A stretch of 64,000 bases of DNA, from contig NZ_LSLK01000100.1 in NCBI RefSeq assembly GCF_002257705.1, positions 1-64,000 on the forward strand, in the 5' to 3' direction. Under the pieces are notes generated by a model. That model was not told the origin of the DNA and made no database searches. It saw only the letters and a list, made by a program, of their open reading frames with translations. Positions 17,961 to 27,199 of the stretch are shown one piece after another. Within the stretch, counting starts at the first letter, position 1, and every line of letters starts with the position of its first letter. A program made the translations under genes and the position numbers. Source of the DNA: Sporomusa silvacetica DSM 10669. Its GTDB lineage: Bacteria; Bacillota; Negativicutes; Sporomusales; Sporomusaceae.

Positions 17961-18010
17961 ATACATACAAACCCCAGGCTCCAGTGCTGGAGCCTGGGGT
18001 TTGTATGTAT
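17961..18010. terminator. Perfect 24-bp palindrome, bidirectional terminator candidate
   Basis: Positions 17961-17984 are exactly complementary to 17987-18010 around a TG centre. The inner GC-rich part (CCCCAGGCTCCAG) and outer U-rich arm (TTTGTATGTAT) can work as an intrinsic terminator on both strands. It separates thiE from cca. Confidence 0.65.
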
Positions 18011-18045
18011 TGTCATTTCGTTACCAGTTGCAAGTTTTCCTTGTT

Positions 18046-18675
18046 CTACTCCTTCGTCAGCTGTAAAAGCTTACAAGTAGCTGCCTTAGGATCTGCTGCA
18101 GCAACAATGGCTGATACCACTGCCACCCCATCTACACCTGTATTCATGACATCGCGGATATTACTCCCATTAATTCCGCCAATAGCGACAATAGGAATCT
18201 TCACCTTAGCTTTAATAGCTTCCAATTCTGCCAAACTGACACTATCGGCATCATCTTTGGTATTTGTAGGGAATACGGCTCCAATGCCAAGATAGTCAGC
18301 ACCTTGGTCTTGCGCCAGCAAAGCTTCTGCCAGCGTTGCCGCAGATACACCAATAATTTTATCAGGCCCTAACAGCTTCCTGGCCACTACTACCGGTAGA
18401 TCTTCCTGCCCAATATGTAGACCAGCCGCATCTACCGCCAACGCAATATCTGCCCGATCATTCACAATCAGCGGCACACCATATTTTTCAGTAACACCTT
18501 TTATCACTAAAGCCACTTGATAAAATTCTAATGATGACAGATTCTTTTCTCTTACCTGTACCACCGTAACGCCACCTTGAATCGCTTGTTCCACAGTTTT
18601 CGCAAGATCTTTATCTCCAAGCAAACCTCTATCTGTTACTAAGTATAATGAATAGTTACTATTCCTTTTATCCAT
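18046..18675 (-). CDS. thiE: Thiamine phosphate synthase
   Basis: 209 residues forming the ThiE TIM barrel: LYLVTDRGL, VQVREKN, LIVNDRADIALAVDAAGLHIGQEDLP, IGVSAAT, YLGIGAVFPTNTK and PIVAIGGINGSN. It joins HMP-PP with thiazole phosphate to give thiamine phosphate. I chose ATG 18675, preceded by AAAGGTGG, over the in-frame GTG 18690 that sits in that site. It overlaps thiM by 8 bases and is the last gene of the TPP-riboswitch operon. Confidence 0.93.
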   Translation of the reverse strand: MDKRNSNYSLYLVTDRGLLGDKDLAKTVEQAIQGGVTVVQVREKNLSSLEFYQVALVIKGVTEKYGVPLIVNDRADIALAVDAAGLHIGQEDLPVVVARKLLGPDKIIGVSAATLAEALLAQDQGADYLGIGAVFPTNTKDDADSVSLAELEAIKAKVKIPIVAIGGINGSNIRDVMNTGVDGVAVVSAIVAAADPKAATCKLLQLTKE

Positions 18676-19480
18676 TCGTAATTCTGCCACCTTTCCTTAT
18701 GACTTCTGGCGTCAGCGACCATACTGCATCAAACAAACGAACCCGAAAGGTTCCAATACCTTCTCCCGCCTGTAACGATTGCTGCGCCAACTCGCCAGCT
18801 AATCCCATGGTCATCACGCCAGCAACTGCTCCGGTAAACCAATCGTCTGTTGCACCACAGTAACAAGCAATCAGGGAAGTGGCCATACAGCCAGTACCTG
18901 TTACCTGCGACAATATTGCATGACCATTATTAATACGACACAACTGCTTTCCGTGGGCAATAATATCCTGCTTACCCGTGATAGCAATTACGCAGCCCAG
19001 TTTCTGGGAAAGCTGCCGCGCCACCTCTTCTCCGTCTACCTCGTCAGCAACAGAATCAACACCCTTGATATCTGCAGCAACTCCAGCAATAATTTTCATC
19101 TCCGACATATTGCCACGAATCACCGAAGGACAAACCTCCTGAATAATCCTCTTAGCCGTAGCGGTACGAAGAGTTGTAGCGCCCACCCCCACTGGGTCAA
19201 AAATAATGGGAATTCCTTTCTCCTTGGCTTTTTTGCCGACAGCAACCATGGATTCAATACTCCGGGAATTCAACGTTCCAATATTCAATACCAAGGCAGC
19301 CGCAAACGACACCATTTCTTCTACTTCCTCAATATCATCAGCCATAACCGGCGAAGCACCAATTGCCAAGGTTATATTGGCACAATCATTTACTGTTACA
19401 TAGTTAGTAATATGATGCACTAATGGTTTCTTAGTCTTCAAGGCTAAGAGGCTATCTGATATTTTTTGCAGTATTTCCAT
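18668..19480 (-). CDS. thiM: Hydroxyethylthiazole kinase
   Basis: 270 residues with the ThiM ribokinase-like signature: PLVHHITNYVTVNDCAN at the N-terminus, GASPVMADD, LVLNIGTLN, DPVGVGAT and the catalytic VTGTGCMATSL. It phosphorylates salvaged hydroxyethylthiazole. ATG 19480 follows GGGGGGTT; the upstream ATG 19498 is weaker. The start lies within the 3' end of the transporter gene, indicating tight coupling in the thiamine salvage operon. Confidence 0.93.
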   Translation of the reverse strand: MEILQKISDSLLALKTKKPLVHHITNYVTVNDCANITLAIGASPVMADDIEEVEEMVSFAAALVLNIGTLNSRSIESMVAVGKKAKEKGIPIIFDPVGVGATTLRTATAKRIIQEVCPSVIRGNMSEMKIIAGVAADIKGVDSVADEVDGEEVARQLSQKLGCVIAITGKQDIIAHGKQLCRINNGHAILSQVTGTGCMATSLIACYCGATDDWFTGAVAGVMTMGLAGELAQQSLQAGEGIGTFRVRLFDAVWSLTPEVIRKGGRITNG

Positions 19481-20673
19481 TGTTTCGTAACCCCCCATGT
19501 CACTCTATATAGTAACGCCGTTATCATCATTACTGGTATGGTAGCGCCTAACACAAAGTCCAGCTTAATAAACTGATAATACAAGCCTACTCCCAACGCC
19601 CAAATAAGTAGCGCTCCCCAATTAATTAGTATTTTAGCTTGAACCTTGCGATTTTTAATAATAAAATACTCTGTCAACAAAACGGCAAACAAGGGCGCAA
19701 AAACAGAACCAATGGCCAGGAGGAAATTCTCATACTGTTCAATATTAAACCACAGGGCAGCAATTGTGCCAATCACCGTCATAACTAAAGCTACCCGTTT
19801 CTCATTGAGTTTCGGGAAAATATTTGCAAAACTCACACCTGCTGAATATGCATCCAAAAAAGTAGTTGTTACCGTTGCCAAGACTACAATCCCCAATGCT
19901 GATAACCCTAGATTTGCGGCCAGCATCATGGCCGAAGGTTCTGCATTACCAGCAGCAATGGCAGCTCCCAATCCAATAATATACATCCAGCAGCTGCCCG
20001 CAAAGTAACCTAAGCCACTCCCCCAAGCTGCGCTTTTATTATTTTTGGCAAAACGTGTATAATCCGCAATTAAGGGCAGCCACGAAAGCGGCATAATGAC
20101 ACTTAATTCTACGGCTTGGCCGAAAGACAGGCCCCCGGCAGGTGGCGCAGTTAACGCAGTGCTATTTTTAAATACAACAGTACTTAACACGATGGTGATA
20201 CCAAGCAAAAGGAATACAGCCACCATATTGGCTTTTTTCAGGCCTCCTTCCCGGCCAAGCGCAATCCAAACAAGGACTAAGCCACCAATGCCAATTGTCC
20301 ATACAGAAAGCTGATCTAATCCCCAGAGCAGCTTACTAATCTCATTAGCTGAGCGGGCAGCCGCAATAATCATAACTGCCGTCCACCCTACCAATTGCAA
20401 AACATTTAACACCGAAAATAAATAAGACCCATATTCGCCAAAAGAAATCCGAGTTGATACCAGCGCCGGTATCCGTTCCTGAGTACCAATTATCCCACCC
20501 AGCACTAAAATACCAGTTCCGACCACATGGCCAATCACGATAGCTGCTATGCCACTGTAAAAACCAAGTGGAGCCAAAAGTCCGCCTGTTAAAATCTCAG
20601 CAATGGATACAGCAGCACCAAACCACAAAAACAAGTAATGATTAAACCCTAATGTATGATTTTCATTCGACAT
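19444..20673 (-). CDS. cytX: CytX-like hydroxymethylpyrimidine/cytosine-family permease
   Basis: 409 residues with about 12 hydrophobic helices, belonging to the NCS1 nucleobase:cation symporters (WFGAAVSIAEILTGG near the N-terminus; SWLPLIADYTRFAK near the middle). The position right behind a TPP riboswitch and before thiM/thiE identifies it as the CytX-type transporter for the thiamine precursor HMP (function inferred from context and family). ATG 20673 follows AAGGGGTGG. Confidence 0.88.
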   Translation of the reverse strand: MSNENHTLGFNHYLFLWFGAAVSIAEILTGGLLAPLGFYSGIAAIVIGHVVGTGILVLGGIIGTQERIPALVSTRISFGEYGSYLFSVLNVLQLVGWTAVMIIAAARSANEISKLLWGLDQLSVWTIGIGGLVLVWIALGREGGLKKANMVAVFLLLGITIVLSTVVFKNSTALTAPPAGGLSFGQAVELSVIMPLSWLPLIADYTRFAKNNKSAAWGSGLGYFAGSCWMYIIGLGAAIAAGNAEPSAMMLAANLGLSALGIVVLATVTTTFLDAYSAGVSFANIFPKLNEKRVALVMTVIGTIAALWFNIEQYENFLLAIGSVFAPLFAVLLTEYFIIKNRKVQAKILINWGALLIWALGVGLYYQFIKLDFVLGATIPVMMITALLYRVTWGVTKQWKYCKKYQIAS

Positions 20674-20695
20674 CCAACATACCACCCCTTTTTTT

Positions 20696-20728
20696 AAAAA
20701 ATAAAAAGCACACCCATAAGGATGCGCT
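20696..20728 (-). terminator. Riboswitch-controlled terminator
   Basis: On the minus strand AGCGCATCC-TTAT-GGGTGTGCT is a 9-bp stem (with G-U pairs) followed by a T-rich run (TTTTATTTTTT), located between the TPP aptamer and cytX. It fits the expression platform of the riboswitch. Confidence 0.8.
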
Positions 20729-20751
20729 TAAAGTACAAAAAACTCTATACC

Positions 20752-20845
20752 ATCATCCCTACGCTGGCATTACCCAGATCAGGTTAAAGGGTCATAGATT
20801 TTATTAGATCTATATCTCAGCCGGCCTTTCCAGCCCCCCTTGAAA
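20752..20845 (-). promoter_or_regulatory. TPP riboswitch (THI element)
   Basis: The minus strand carries the conserved TPP aptamer core: GGGG at the 5' side, GGCTGAGA, ACCCTT, then AACCTGATCTGGGTAATGCC and the closing GCGTAGGGA. It controls the cytX-thiM-thiE operon by premature termination when TPP is abundant. Confidence 0.97.
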
Positions 20846-20977
20846 CGTCGATATTCTTTTAGGCTCATAGTAACATATCTAATCACCATTTTCAACTATA
20901 TACGAGTAATTAACTAACAAATTATTACAAATAATAGAAATACTGTTTAGCAAACAGGTGCACAGCACTTTTTCCTC

Positions 20978-22621
20978 TTACCAATATCCCTTTAAGGATA
21001 GATTTCCTTGACAACCACGTTTATCGCCAAATAGCTTGCTGAATTGTCCTTCTATATATAAATTGTCGCTTAAACCAGCCTTTAACCCAAAATTGATTTG
21101 ATATAGATTGCTTCCAAGTCTGTTTTGGCTTTGCTCACCCGAAATATCTGCTACATTATCGCCCTTAAACTCATGAATATAATTTACCCCCAACAAGGTA
21201 GTCATTAATTTTCCGTTACTTTGCGTTACCGCCTTACGCAGTTGCAGGCCTAGCCGCCCTTGTAAGGAGTCACCTTTTTTTAGCGACACATTTGCCCCCA
21301 CATTATCGGTAAAGCCTCCCTGATGAATACCAATATATGATAATTGCACTTGTGGTTCCAGTACCAGACCGTGCTTCTGTTGAAAAGTCACACCATGTTC
21401 CAGCGAAGTAACAAATAGCTGTCCCGAATACTGCTGTTTAAGACCGTACCCATAATAACCTGGCACATTGTTGGTAAAATCCAGATTGCCAAATAGTAAG
21501 GCTGCATTAAAATAACCAGAATGGTTGGCTTCCATTGGCGTCCTGATTACAGAATAGAGGCCACCATAATTTCCTGTTATCTCATTCTTTACGTTACTTG
21601 CCGTATTCCTTTGATTAGTTTCTCCACGTCCAGCAATGAAACCAACGTACACTTTATTCTTTTCCCCAACAGCGGCCCCTTTAACTAGTTTTTCCCAGCC
21701 CAACTGCATGCCTTTCGTCTGAGCATGATAGTTGGATCCAAATCCATTCGTGTAACTCGTATCACTGCCAAAAGGACTTACCCATATATCATTATTTTCT
21801 TTTCTTGCTACGACTTGAGAATTACGCAGCTCATACATATGTAGACCTAAATCGTCAATAACCCCTCGGCTTAGATTTTGCCCATTGGTAATTGCCGCAC
21901 TATAACTTGATAGATAATTAGGCGCATACAAAGCATATACCAGCCAAGACATTGTATTTTCAGGTTGACCACTACGTTTCCAATACTGATAAGCTCCCCC
22001 ACTACGATATTCACTTCCATCAGCCATTGGCGATGCGGTACCGGCAATAAGTTGAGTTCCCTTTGGTACGGAAATCACATAAATATCCTGTAAATCAGAA
22101 CCCCAGCCAGCCAATATCGCCTGTGCATTGCGTGAATCTTCTACAGAAAAGTATTTATCTGACCACCATGCACCTAAATAACCCTGGGTAATCTCATCTG
22201 ATTTCAGATGATTGCCTCTGCGGACTAGTTTCATGTCTTGCTCAGTTTCCACTATCCGAACCGCCGTATCAGTAATACCTGGCGTACTTGTAAACGAATA
22301 AAAATTACTATAGTAATTTTGGCTGGCAAAATTAGTAAACCCCGCAGCTAGCAAAATTTGTCTCTTTTGTTCCAATAAAGCATCAGTAATACCAGGAACA
22401 ATATTCACTGCACTCTGACCACTCACAGTCTGTGCCGGGCTGGTTCCTTGGGCCTGAATCTGGGCATCAATCGCAGCGAGCGCGCTATTCCAGTCCTTAA
22501 TCTGCTGGGACTCAGCTGCAACTGGTGTGATGCTAAATAGCAATATTACTACACTGATAACGGTGGTCGCGAATTGTTTCTGCCAATTTCTGAAACTACT
22601 TTTATAAGCTTGCATTGACAT
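20978..22621 (-). CDS. Autotransporter beta-barrel protein with ADP-ribosyltransferase/NADase-like passenger (putative)
   Basis: 547 residues. A Sec signal peptide (about 1-37, ending PVAAES) precedes a passenger and a C-terminal autotransporter barrel (about 275-547, alternating strands such as NKVYVGFIAGRG and NLYIEGQFSKLFG, ending in aromatic GYW). Passenger residues about 115-225 show an unusual domain: VRRGNHLKS, LGAWWSDKYFS, SVPKGTQLIAGTASP and SGGAYQYWKR. The order Arg, xTxx/Ser strand, PxGT strand and GGxxQY resembles ADP-ribosyltransferase- or TNT-like toxin folds, but this is inference from motif layout. A barrel of this type requires an outer membrane, which supports Negativicutes. 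ATG 22621 follows AAGGAG. Confidence 0.82.
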   Translation of the reverse strand: MSMQAYKSSFRNWQKQFATTVISVVILLFSITPVAAESQQIKDWNSALAAIDAQIQAQGTSPAQTVSGQSAVNIVPGITDALLEQKRQILLAAGFTNFASQNYYSNFYSFTSTPGITDTAVRIVETEQDMKLVRRGNHLKSDEITQGYLGAWWSDKYFSVEDSRNAQAILAGWGSDLQDIYVISVPKGTQLIAGTASPMADGSEYRSGGAYQYWKRSGQPENTMSWLVYALYAPNYLSSYSAAITNGQNLSRGVIDDLGLHMYELRNSQVVARKENNDIWVSPFGSDTSYTNGFGSNYHAQTKGMQLGWEKLVKGAAVGEKNKVYVGFIAGRGETNQRNTASNVKNEITGNYGGLYSVIRTPMEANHSGYFNAALLFGNLDFTNNVPGYYGYGLKQQYSGQLFVTSLEHGVTFQQKHGLVLEPQVQLSYIGIHQGGFTDNVGANVSLKKGDSLQGRLGLQLRKAVTQSNGKLMTTLLGVNYIHEFKGDNVADISGEQSQNRLGSNLYQINFGLKAGLSDNLYIEGQFSKLFGDKRGCQGNLSLKGYW

Positions 22622-22643
22622 AGTCAGCTCCTTCCACTAGAAT

Positions 22644-23294
22644 CTACCCCTGCTGTTTTTTCCCAAACAGGAAAACATCGGTAGTGTTACTCCCATCTGG
22701 CTCTAAATAATCTTGCCTGATACTACGAAAGCAATCAATTCCATTCGCTTTAAAAAAAGCTTCGATTTTAGCTTCTTGAAAATAATTAAAATATAGCGGC
22801 TGTAAAGAAAAACTAGTCGTCTCAAAGCCAGCTTGCTTTCCTTCCATAAAGCTAACATAAAGATAACCATCACTCCTGAGCCACTTTACGGCATTAGCTA
22901 ATACCTCATTCACTTCGTCATCATCCAAATGAACAATGCTAAAAGAAAGTACTACTGCATCAAAGTATTCTGACAAAAATCTTGCTTTGCGAAAGTCCTG
23001 AAGCTGAAAAATTCCATCTGGAACACTGACTTTAGCTATTTCTAACATTTCAGAAGATAAATCAATTCCAGTAATCTCTAATCTCCTTACAGCACATAAT
23101 TGTTTTGCCACATTTCCAGGCCCACAACCAATATCCAATACTTTAAAATCATCTTCTAATAAACCCGCAAACTCGATAACATGCTGAGCATATGGACTAT
23201 ATTTCATAAATTTATCAGCATAACCAGCAAAGTTTTTATTATATGCGTCAATTGTCAACTTTGTTTTATCTTGCAATTTACCACATACCCCCAA
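22644..23294 (-). CDS. SAM-dependent methyltransferase (class I)
   Basis: 216 residues with a class I methyltransferase core: KVLDIGCGPGNVAKQL (motif I), ITGIDLSSEMLEIA (motif II), FDAVVLSFSIVHLDDDE (motif IV) and WLRSDGYLYVSFMEG. Substrate unknown. The start is unclear: TTG 23294 has GGGGAAATGA before it and no ATG is available at the N-terminus. It is 22 bases upstream of the autotransporter gene and may be co-transcribed. Confidence 0.82.
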   Translation of the reverse strand: MGVCGKLQDKTKLTIDAYNKNFAGYADKFMKYSPYAQHVIEFAGLLEDDFKVLDIGCGPGNVAKQLCAVRRLEITGIDLSSEMLEIAKVSVPDGIFQLQDFRKARFLSEYFDAVVLSFSIVHLDDDEVNEVLANAVKWLRSDGYLYVSFMEGKQAGFETTSFSLQPLYFNYFQEAKIEAFFKANGIDCFRSIRQDYLEPDGSNTTDVFLFGKKQQG

Positions 23295-23440
23295 TCATTT
23301 CCCCAGGAAACGCAAGAATATTAATAAAGCTCCAGCTAAGATAGCAAATATTTACTATCAATTATTTACCATAAAATATAAAAACTCCTGCAAGACATTT
23401 GAACATACATTTCCTGCAGAAGTTTACGCAGATTTTCTCT

Positions 23441-23616
23441 TGTCGAGGGGACAGGTCCATTGACACAAGTGACCTTCACACCATTTATCTTCTAGTGTAA
23501 GCAATTTAAACTTGTCTTCTTCTCTGAATATTTATCTCCCGTCATTACCTCATAGCATGATGTGGTAAATTTGCGCTTGGCTTTTTATGTGTGTCAACGG
23601 ACCTGTCCCCACGACA
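23441..23616 (-). mobile_element. Internally deleted, non-autonomous RAYT element (MITE-like)
   Basis: The ends are inverted copies of the REP sequence (23441-23467 and 23590-23616; core GGGGACAGGTCC). Between them the minus strand still encodes a recognisable transposase start (IKSQAQIYHIMLRGN equivalent, then IFREEDKFKLL with stops) fused directly to its last codons. Comparison with the intact gene at 32321-33115 shows that about 650 bases of the middle are deleted. The rest of the 23295-23787 gap holds no gene that I can see. Confidence 0.72.
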
Positions 23617-23787
23617 CTCTAACTTTTGTTACTTACCTGTGCAGTCGCTTGGGCCGCTTGTTCGAAGCTTGTAGTTAGTTCTTCAGCTTTTGGCAAAGGT
23701 ATTGAAAATAAGAATTGTATAGCTTGTAACGCTTGTCGGTATAGTAATAGTACAAGATAACTACCTGACCGTTTGGAGGTGTAATTT

Positions 23788-24435
23788 TTGAGCATAACAG
23801 AAGAATTGGTACACATTCCGGCAGATACCGCTTTGCTTGAAGGGGAACTTAGAGTACCCGCCAACTCGCAGGGAATTGTACTTTTCGCCCACGGCAGCGG
23901 CAGTAGCCGTCACAGTCCTCGCAACAATTATGTTGCACGTGTATTAAATAATAATGAACTGGCAACTTTGCTTATGGACCTATTAACACCTGAAGAAGAT
24001 AGAAATTATGACACAAGGTTTGATATTGATCTACTTACGCAACGGCTAATCATAGCTACCGATTGGATACGAAATAAAATACAAACTCAGCGTCTGCCTA
24101 TAGGCTATTTTGGGGCAAGCACCGGTGCTGCTGCGGCATTGAAAGCGTCAGCTATGCAAACTTCAGTCCAGGCAGTGGTATCCCGGGGCGGTCGCCCTGA
24201 CTTAGCAGGGGACGACTTAGACCGAGTAATCGCTCCTGTTTTGCTTCTTGTTGGTGGTCATGATTTTGGCGTAATAGAATTGAATGAAAAGGCCTTTAAC
24301 CAATTACAATCGACTAAGAAGCTCTTCCTCGTACCAGGCGCTACTCATTTATTTGAGGAAGCTGGAACCCTTGAGCAAGTGGCCAATCAAGCCGCTGACT
24401 GGTTTAGAATATATCTGGATTTAGCAAAGTGTTAG
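23788..24435 (+). CDS. Alpha/beta hydrolase (dienelactone-hydrolase-like)
   Basis: 215 residues. HGSGSSRHSPRNN follows the oxyanion-hole strand, YFGASTGAAAA contains the nucleophile Ser, LVGGHDFGV the acid Asp and GATHLFEE the catalytic His, the order expected for alpha/beta hydrolases. Related proteins are often annotated as dienelactone hydrolases and sit beside phosphoribosyltransferases; here no such partner is present. The TTG 23788 start is set by GGAGGTG 9 bases upstream. Confidence 0.82.
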   Translation: MSITEELVHIPADTALLEGELRVPANSQGIVLFAHGSGSSRHSPRNNYVARVLNNNELATLLMDLLTPEEDRNYDTRFDIDLLTQRLIIATDWIRNKIQTQRLPIGYFGASTGAAAALKASAMQTSVQAVVSRGGRPDLAGDDLDRVIAPVLLLVGGHDFGVIELNEKAFNQLQSTKKLFLVPGATHLFEEAGTLEQVANQAADWFRIYLDLAKC

Positions 24436-24496
24436 ACAGTTTTTGTCCACACCGCTGCGAGTAGGTTTTTAAAGCAATTTGTAAAGGAGTCTGGAT

Positions 24497-25375
24497 ATGG
24501 AGAACAATAGCCAGCAGGCAAATAAACCTTCCTCTTTCCCACCTCAACAGCAAGATCAACAACCAGGTAGTGAACTCGCTATGAACCCTCGCCCGATTTC
24601 AGTTAAGCAAGACTATAAGCCTTGCGGTAAATTAGATAAAAAAATAGCATTAATCAGCGGCGGTGATAGTGGAATTGGTCGAGCTGTTTCCCTGTTGTTC
24701 GCGCTGGAAGGCGCTGACATCGGAATCATTTATCTCAATGAACATGATGATGCAAATATGACCAAAAGCGATATCGAAAACCTCGGGCATCGTTGTCTTC
24801 TTCTTGCCGGTGATGTTGGAAATGAAGAGTTTTGTAAATATGCAGTCACTCAAGTAATTAGCGAGTTAGGTCATCTTGACATCCTAGTCAACAACGCCGC
24901 GGAACAGCATGTCCAAACAACCCTGGAGAATATTACCGCTGAGCAGTTGGAACGAACCTTCCGCACGAATATTTTCTCGTACTTTTATCTCAGCAAAGCC
25001 GCCTTACCTCACTTAACCAATGGATGTGTTATTATAAATACAACATCCATTACTGCTTATGAGGGTCATGAGTTGCTAATGGACTACGCAGCCAGCAAGG
25101 GCGCAATCGTCACTTTTACCCGCTCACTCTCGCAGTCACTTATTGGAAAAGGTATCCGCGTAAACGGCGTTGCTCCCGGACCAATATGGACACCCCTTAT
25201 TCCGGCCTCGTTCAACGAACAACACGTAGCCCAATTTGGGCAAGATACGCCGATGAAACGTGCCGGGCAGCCAGCCGAGGTTGCGCCATCTTATCTCTTT
25301 TTGGCCTCACAGGATTCCTCCTATATAACAGGGCAGATACTGCACGTCAATGGCGGAACCATCGTAAACGGCTAG
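24497..25375 (+). CDS. Short-chain dehydrogenase, general-stress (YdaD/YghA) type
   Basis: 292 residues. A Pro/Gln-rich N-terminal extension (FPPQQQDQQPGSE) precedes a Rossmann fold with GGDSGIGRA (about 55-63), LVNNAAEQ, the catalytic Ser in NTTSITAYEG and YAASKGA (Tyr/Lys). This layout is typical of the stress-induced SDR subgroup (Gsp39-like), NAD(P)-dependent with unknown substrate. AAAGGAG precedes ATG 24497. It follows the hydrolase by 61 bases on the same strand. Confidence 0.88.
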   Translation: MENNSQQANKPSSFPPQQQDQQPGSELAMNPRPISVKQDYKPCGKLDKKIALISGGDSGIGRAVSLLFALEGADIGIIYLNEHDDANMTKSDIENLGHRCLLLAGDVGNEEFCKYAVTQVISELGHLDILVNNAAEQHVQTTLENITAEQLERTFRTNIFSYFYLSKAALPHLTNGCVIINTTSITAYEGHELLMDYAASKGAIVTFTRSLSQSLIGKGIRVNGVAPGPIWTPLIPASFNEQHVAQFGQDTPMKRAGQPAEVAPSYLFLASQDSSYITGQILHVNGGTIVNG

Positions 25376-25381
25376 CGTAAT

Positions 25382-26368
25382 TTACCCGTAACAAACATAT
25401 TTGCTGCCCCCATTTTTCTTTGCCTCATACATGGCTTGGTCGGCATAGCTTATCAAAGTATTAACACTGTCTGCGTCTTCGGGGAAAAAACTTATACCGA
25501 TGCTCACACCGATTCTTACTTTGTGGGCACCAATGAGTATTGTCTGATAAAAACTTTCAACTAGACGGGTTGCTAAAAGGTCGATTGCTGAGTTGTCTCC
25601 GATTCCAGGTAATATAGCCACAAACTCGTCGCCAGCTAAGCGGGCAATGAAATCCTGTTTACGCATTACGTGGCAAACCCTGTCGGCCACTACTTGAAGC
25701 AATGCATCGCCAATAGAATGCCCATATGCATCATTAACTTTTTTCAAGCCATCAACATCAAGAAACATAACAGCAAATGATTTATTAAAATCCTTATGTT
25801 GATCAATCACACGTCCAAGCTCTTCTTCAAATGACCGTCGATTCGGCAGATTTGTAAGTGGATCACGGAATGCGTATTGATGAATAACTTCTTCATCCCT
25901 TCGGCGCACACTGATATCGCGAGTAATGCCATTGTACCCAATCAACTGATTTCCAGTTCCGAATATCGGGTTTACTGTAACCTCCATCCAAATAGGATGT
26001 CCCTCCTTATGGATCACCTCGACAGTATACGTTGAACTCCCCCATCTCTGCCCTGCTTCTTGCAGGGCCTTACGGCTTGCGTATCCTTGGCTAACAGTAT
26101 CTATCGATTCTTGTACAAGAATCTCGAAAAGATGCCGCCCGACTATTTCTTCAGGTTGATAGCCCAAGAGATTCTTTGCCGCTGAAGATACGTACACAAA
26201 TCGCAACTGGTCGTCGAGCCGCCAAATCGCATCAACCGAATGCTCAGTGAGAAACCGGTATCGCTCTTCGCTTCTTTGTAGTTTTTCCTTAATATGCTGC
26301 AGTTGCTTAACTGTCTCGCGCAATTCATTTATTTCACGGCTCTCCAGTGTCTCATCGTCCGGTTTCAC
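25382..26368 (-). CDS. PAS-GGDEF diguanylate cyclase
   Basis: 328 residues: a short N-terminal coiled coil (about 8-35), a PAS/PAC domain (about 35-160, FLTEHSVDAIWRLDD ... ITRDIS) and a GGDEF domain with RLAGDEFVAI as active site (AGDEF, a variant usually active) and the DPLTNLPNRRSFEEEL start. It makes cyclic-di-GMP. No RxxD inhibitory site is evident five residues upstream. GTG 26368 follows AAGGAG. Confidence 0.88.
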   Translation of the reverse strand: MKPDDETLESREINELRETVKQLQHIKEKLQRSEERYRFLTEHSVDAIWRLDDQLRFVYVSSAAKNLLGYQPEEIVGRHLFEILVQESIDTVSQGYASRKALQEAGQRWGSSTYTVEVIHKEGHPIWMEVTVNPIFGTGNQLIGYNGITRDISVRRRDEEVIHQYAFRDPLTNLPNRRSFEEELGRVIDQHKDFNKSFAVMFLDVDGLKKVNDAYGHSIGDALLQVVADRVCHVMRKQDFIARLAGDEFVAILPGIGDNSAIDLLATRLVESFYQTILIGAHKVRIGVSIGISFFPEDADSVNTLISYADQAMYEAKKNGGSKYVCYG

Positions 26369-26491
26369 GTTAAATCTCCTTTCAGCTACTAATACTATTT
26401 ATCTCAACCATATTTCTGTCCGTCCCGCCAGTCTATAATCGGCAATAACAACTACTTATATTCATTATTACTTCCCCTAAATATACAAAAT

Positions 26492-26521
26492 TCCTGCCAA
26501 ATTCATACAAAATTTGGCAGG
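26492..26521 (-). terminator. Intrinsic terminator of the DJ-1/PfpI gene
   Basis: TCCTGCCAAATT / AATTTGGCAGGA, 12-bp stem, with a T-rich stretch downstream on the minus strand; about 40 bases past the stop of the 26560 gene. Confidence 0.75.
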
Positions 26522-26559
26522 ATTTATACCAGGCTCTTCCTTCTGGGCATAGGCTTTAG

Positions 26560-27111
26560 TCAGATAATCATTTCTTGCCTTATGGTATTTGCTAATTCTA
26601 ACCCCTTTAAGACTTCTACTATTGTTAGTGCAAAGTGCGGAGAAGTACCCGGTCCACGTGAAGTAATTATATTACCATCAATTATTGTACTGTCTGGCAT
26701 GCTTGTATCTGCATCTTGTAAATGCTGCTCAAGCCCTGGATAACAAGTAGCTGATTTCCCTTTGAGAAGCCCTAATTTACCTAAAATAGCCGGAGCTGCA
26801 CAAATTGCTGCAACCCATTTTCCCTGTTCCACAGCTCTTACTAGCTGTTCATTTAAACCAGCATGTTTGTCCATAATTTGCGTTCCTTGCGATCCCCCCG
26901 GCAGTATTATCATGTCAACATCCGAATATTCAACACTCTCATATAACACATCCGCTATCACCGTAATATTGTGTGCGCCTGTTACTTCCCTTTTCCCCAT
27001 GATAGAAACCATTTGAATAGTAATACCTGCTCTGCGTAAAATATCAACGACACTAATTGCTTCTATCTCCTCAAATCCATCCGCTAAATGCAATAATACT
27101 TTCATTTCCAT
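26560..27111 (-). CDS. DJ-1/PfpI family protein
   Basis: 183 residues with the ThiJ/PfpI glutamine-amidotransferase-like fold: LLHLADGFEEIEA at the N-terminus with the conserved acidic residue, IILPGGSQG, and the nucleophile elbow AAICAAPAILG carrying the reactive Cys, followed by TSRGPGTSPHFAL. Members act as deglycases, chaperones or proteases; the exact activity is not predictable. The ATG 27111 start follows AGGAAAGG; the longer frame would run into the upstream gene. Confidence 0.85.
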   Translation of the reverse strand: MEMKVLLHLADGFEEIEAISVVDILRRAGITIQMVSIMGKREVTGAHNITVIADVLYESVEYSDVDMIILPGGSQGTQIMDKHAGLNEQLVRAVEQGKWVAAICAAPAILGKLGLLKGKSATCYPGLEQHLQDADTSMPDSTIIDGNIITSRGPGTSPHFALTIVEVLKGLELANTIRQEMII

Positions 27112-27199
27112 ACATCCTTTCCTATTCGCTGAACACATCAGATCTACAACTATTATATTCCCGCCTCTATAGACGGCATTACATCTATTTAAGGCTGTA

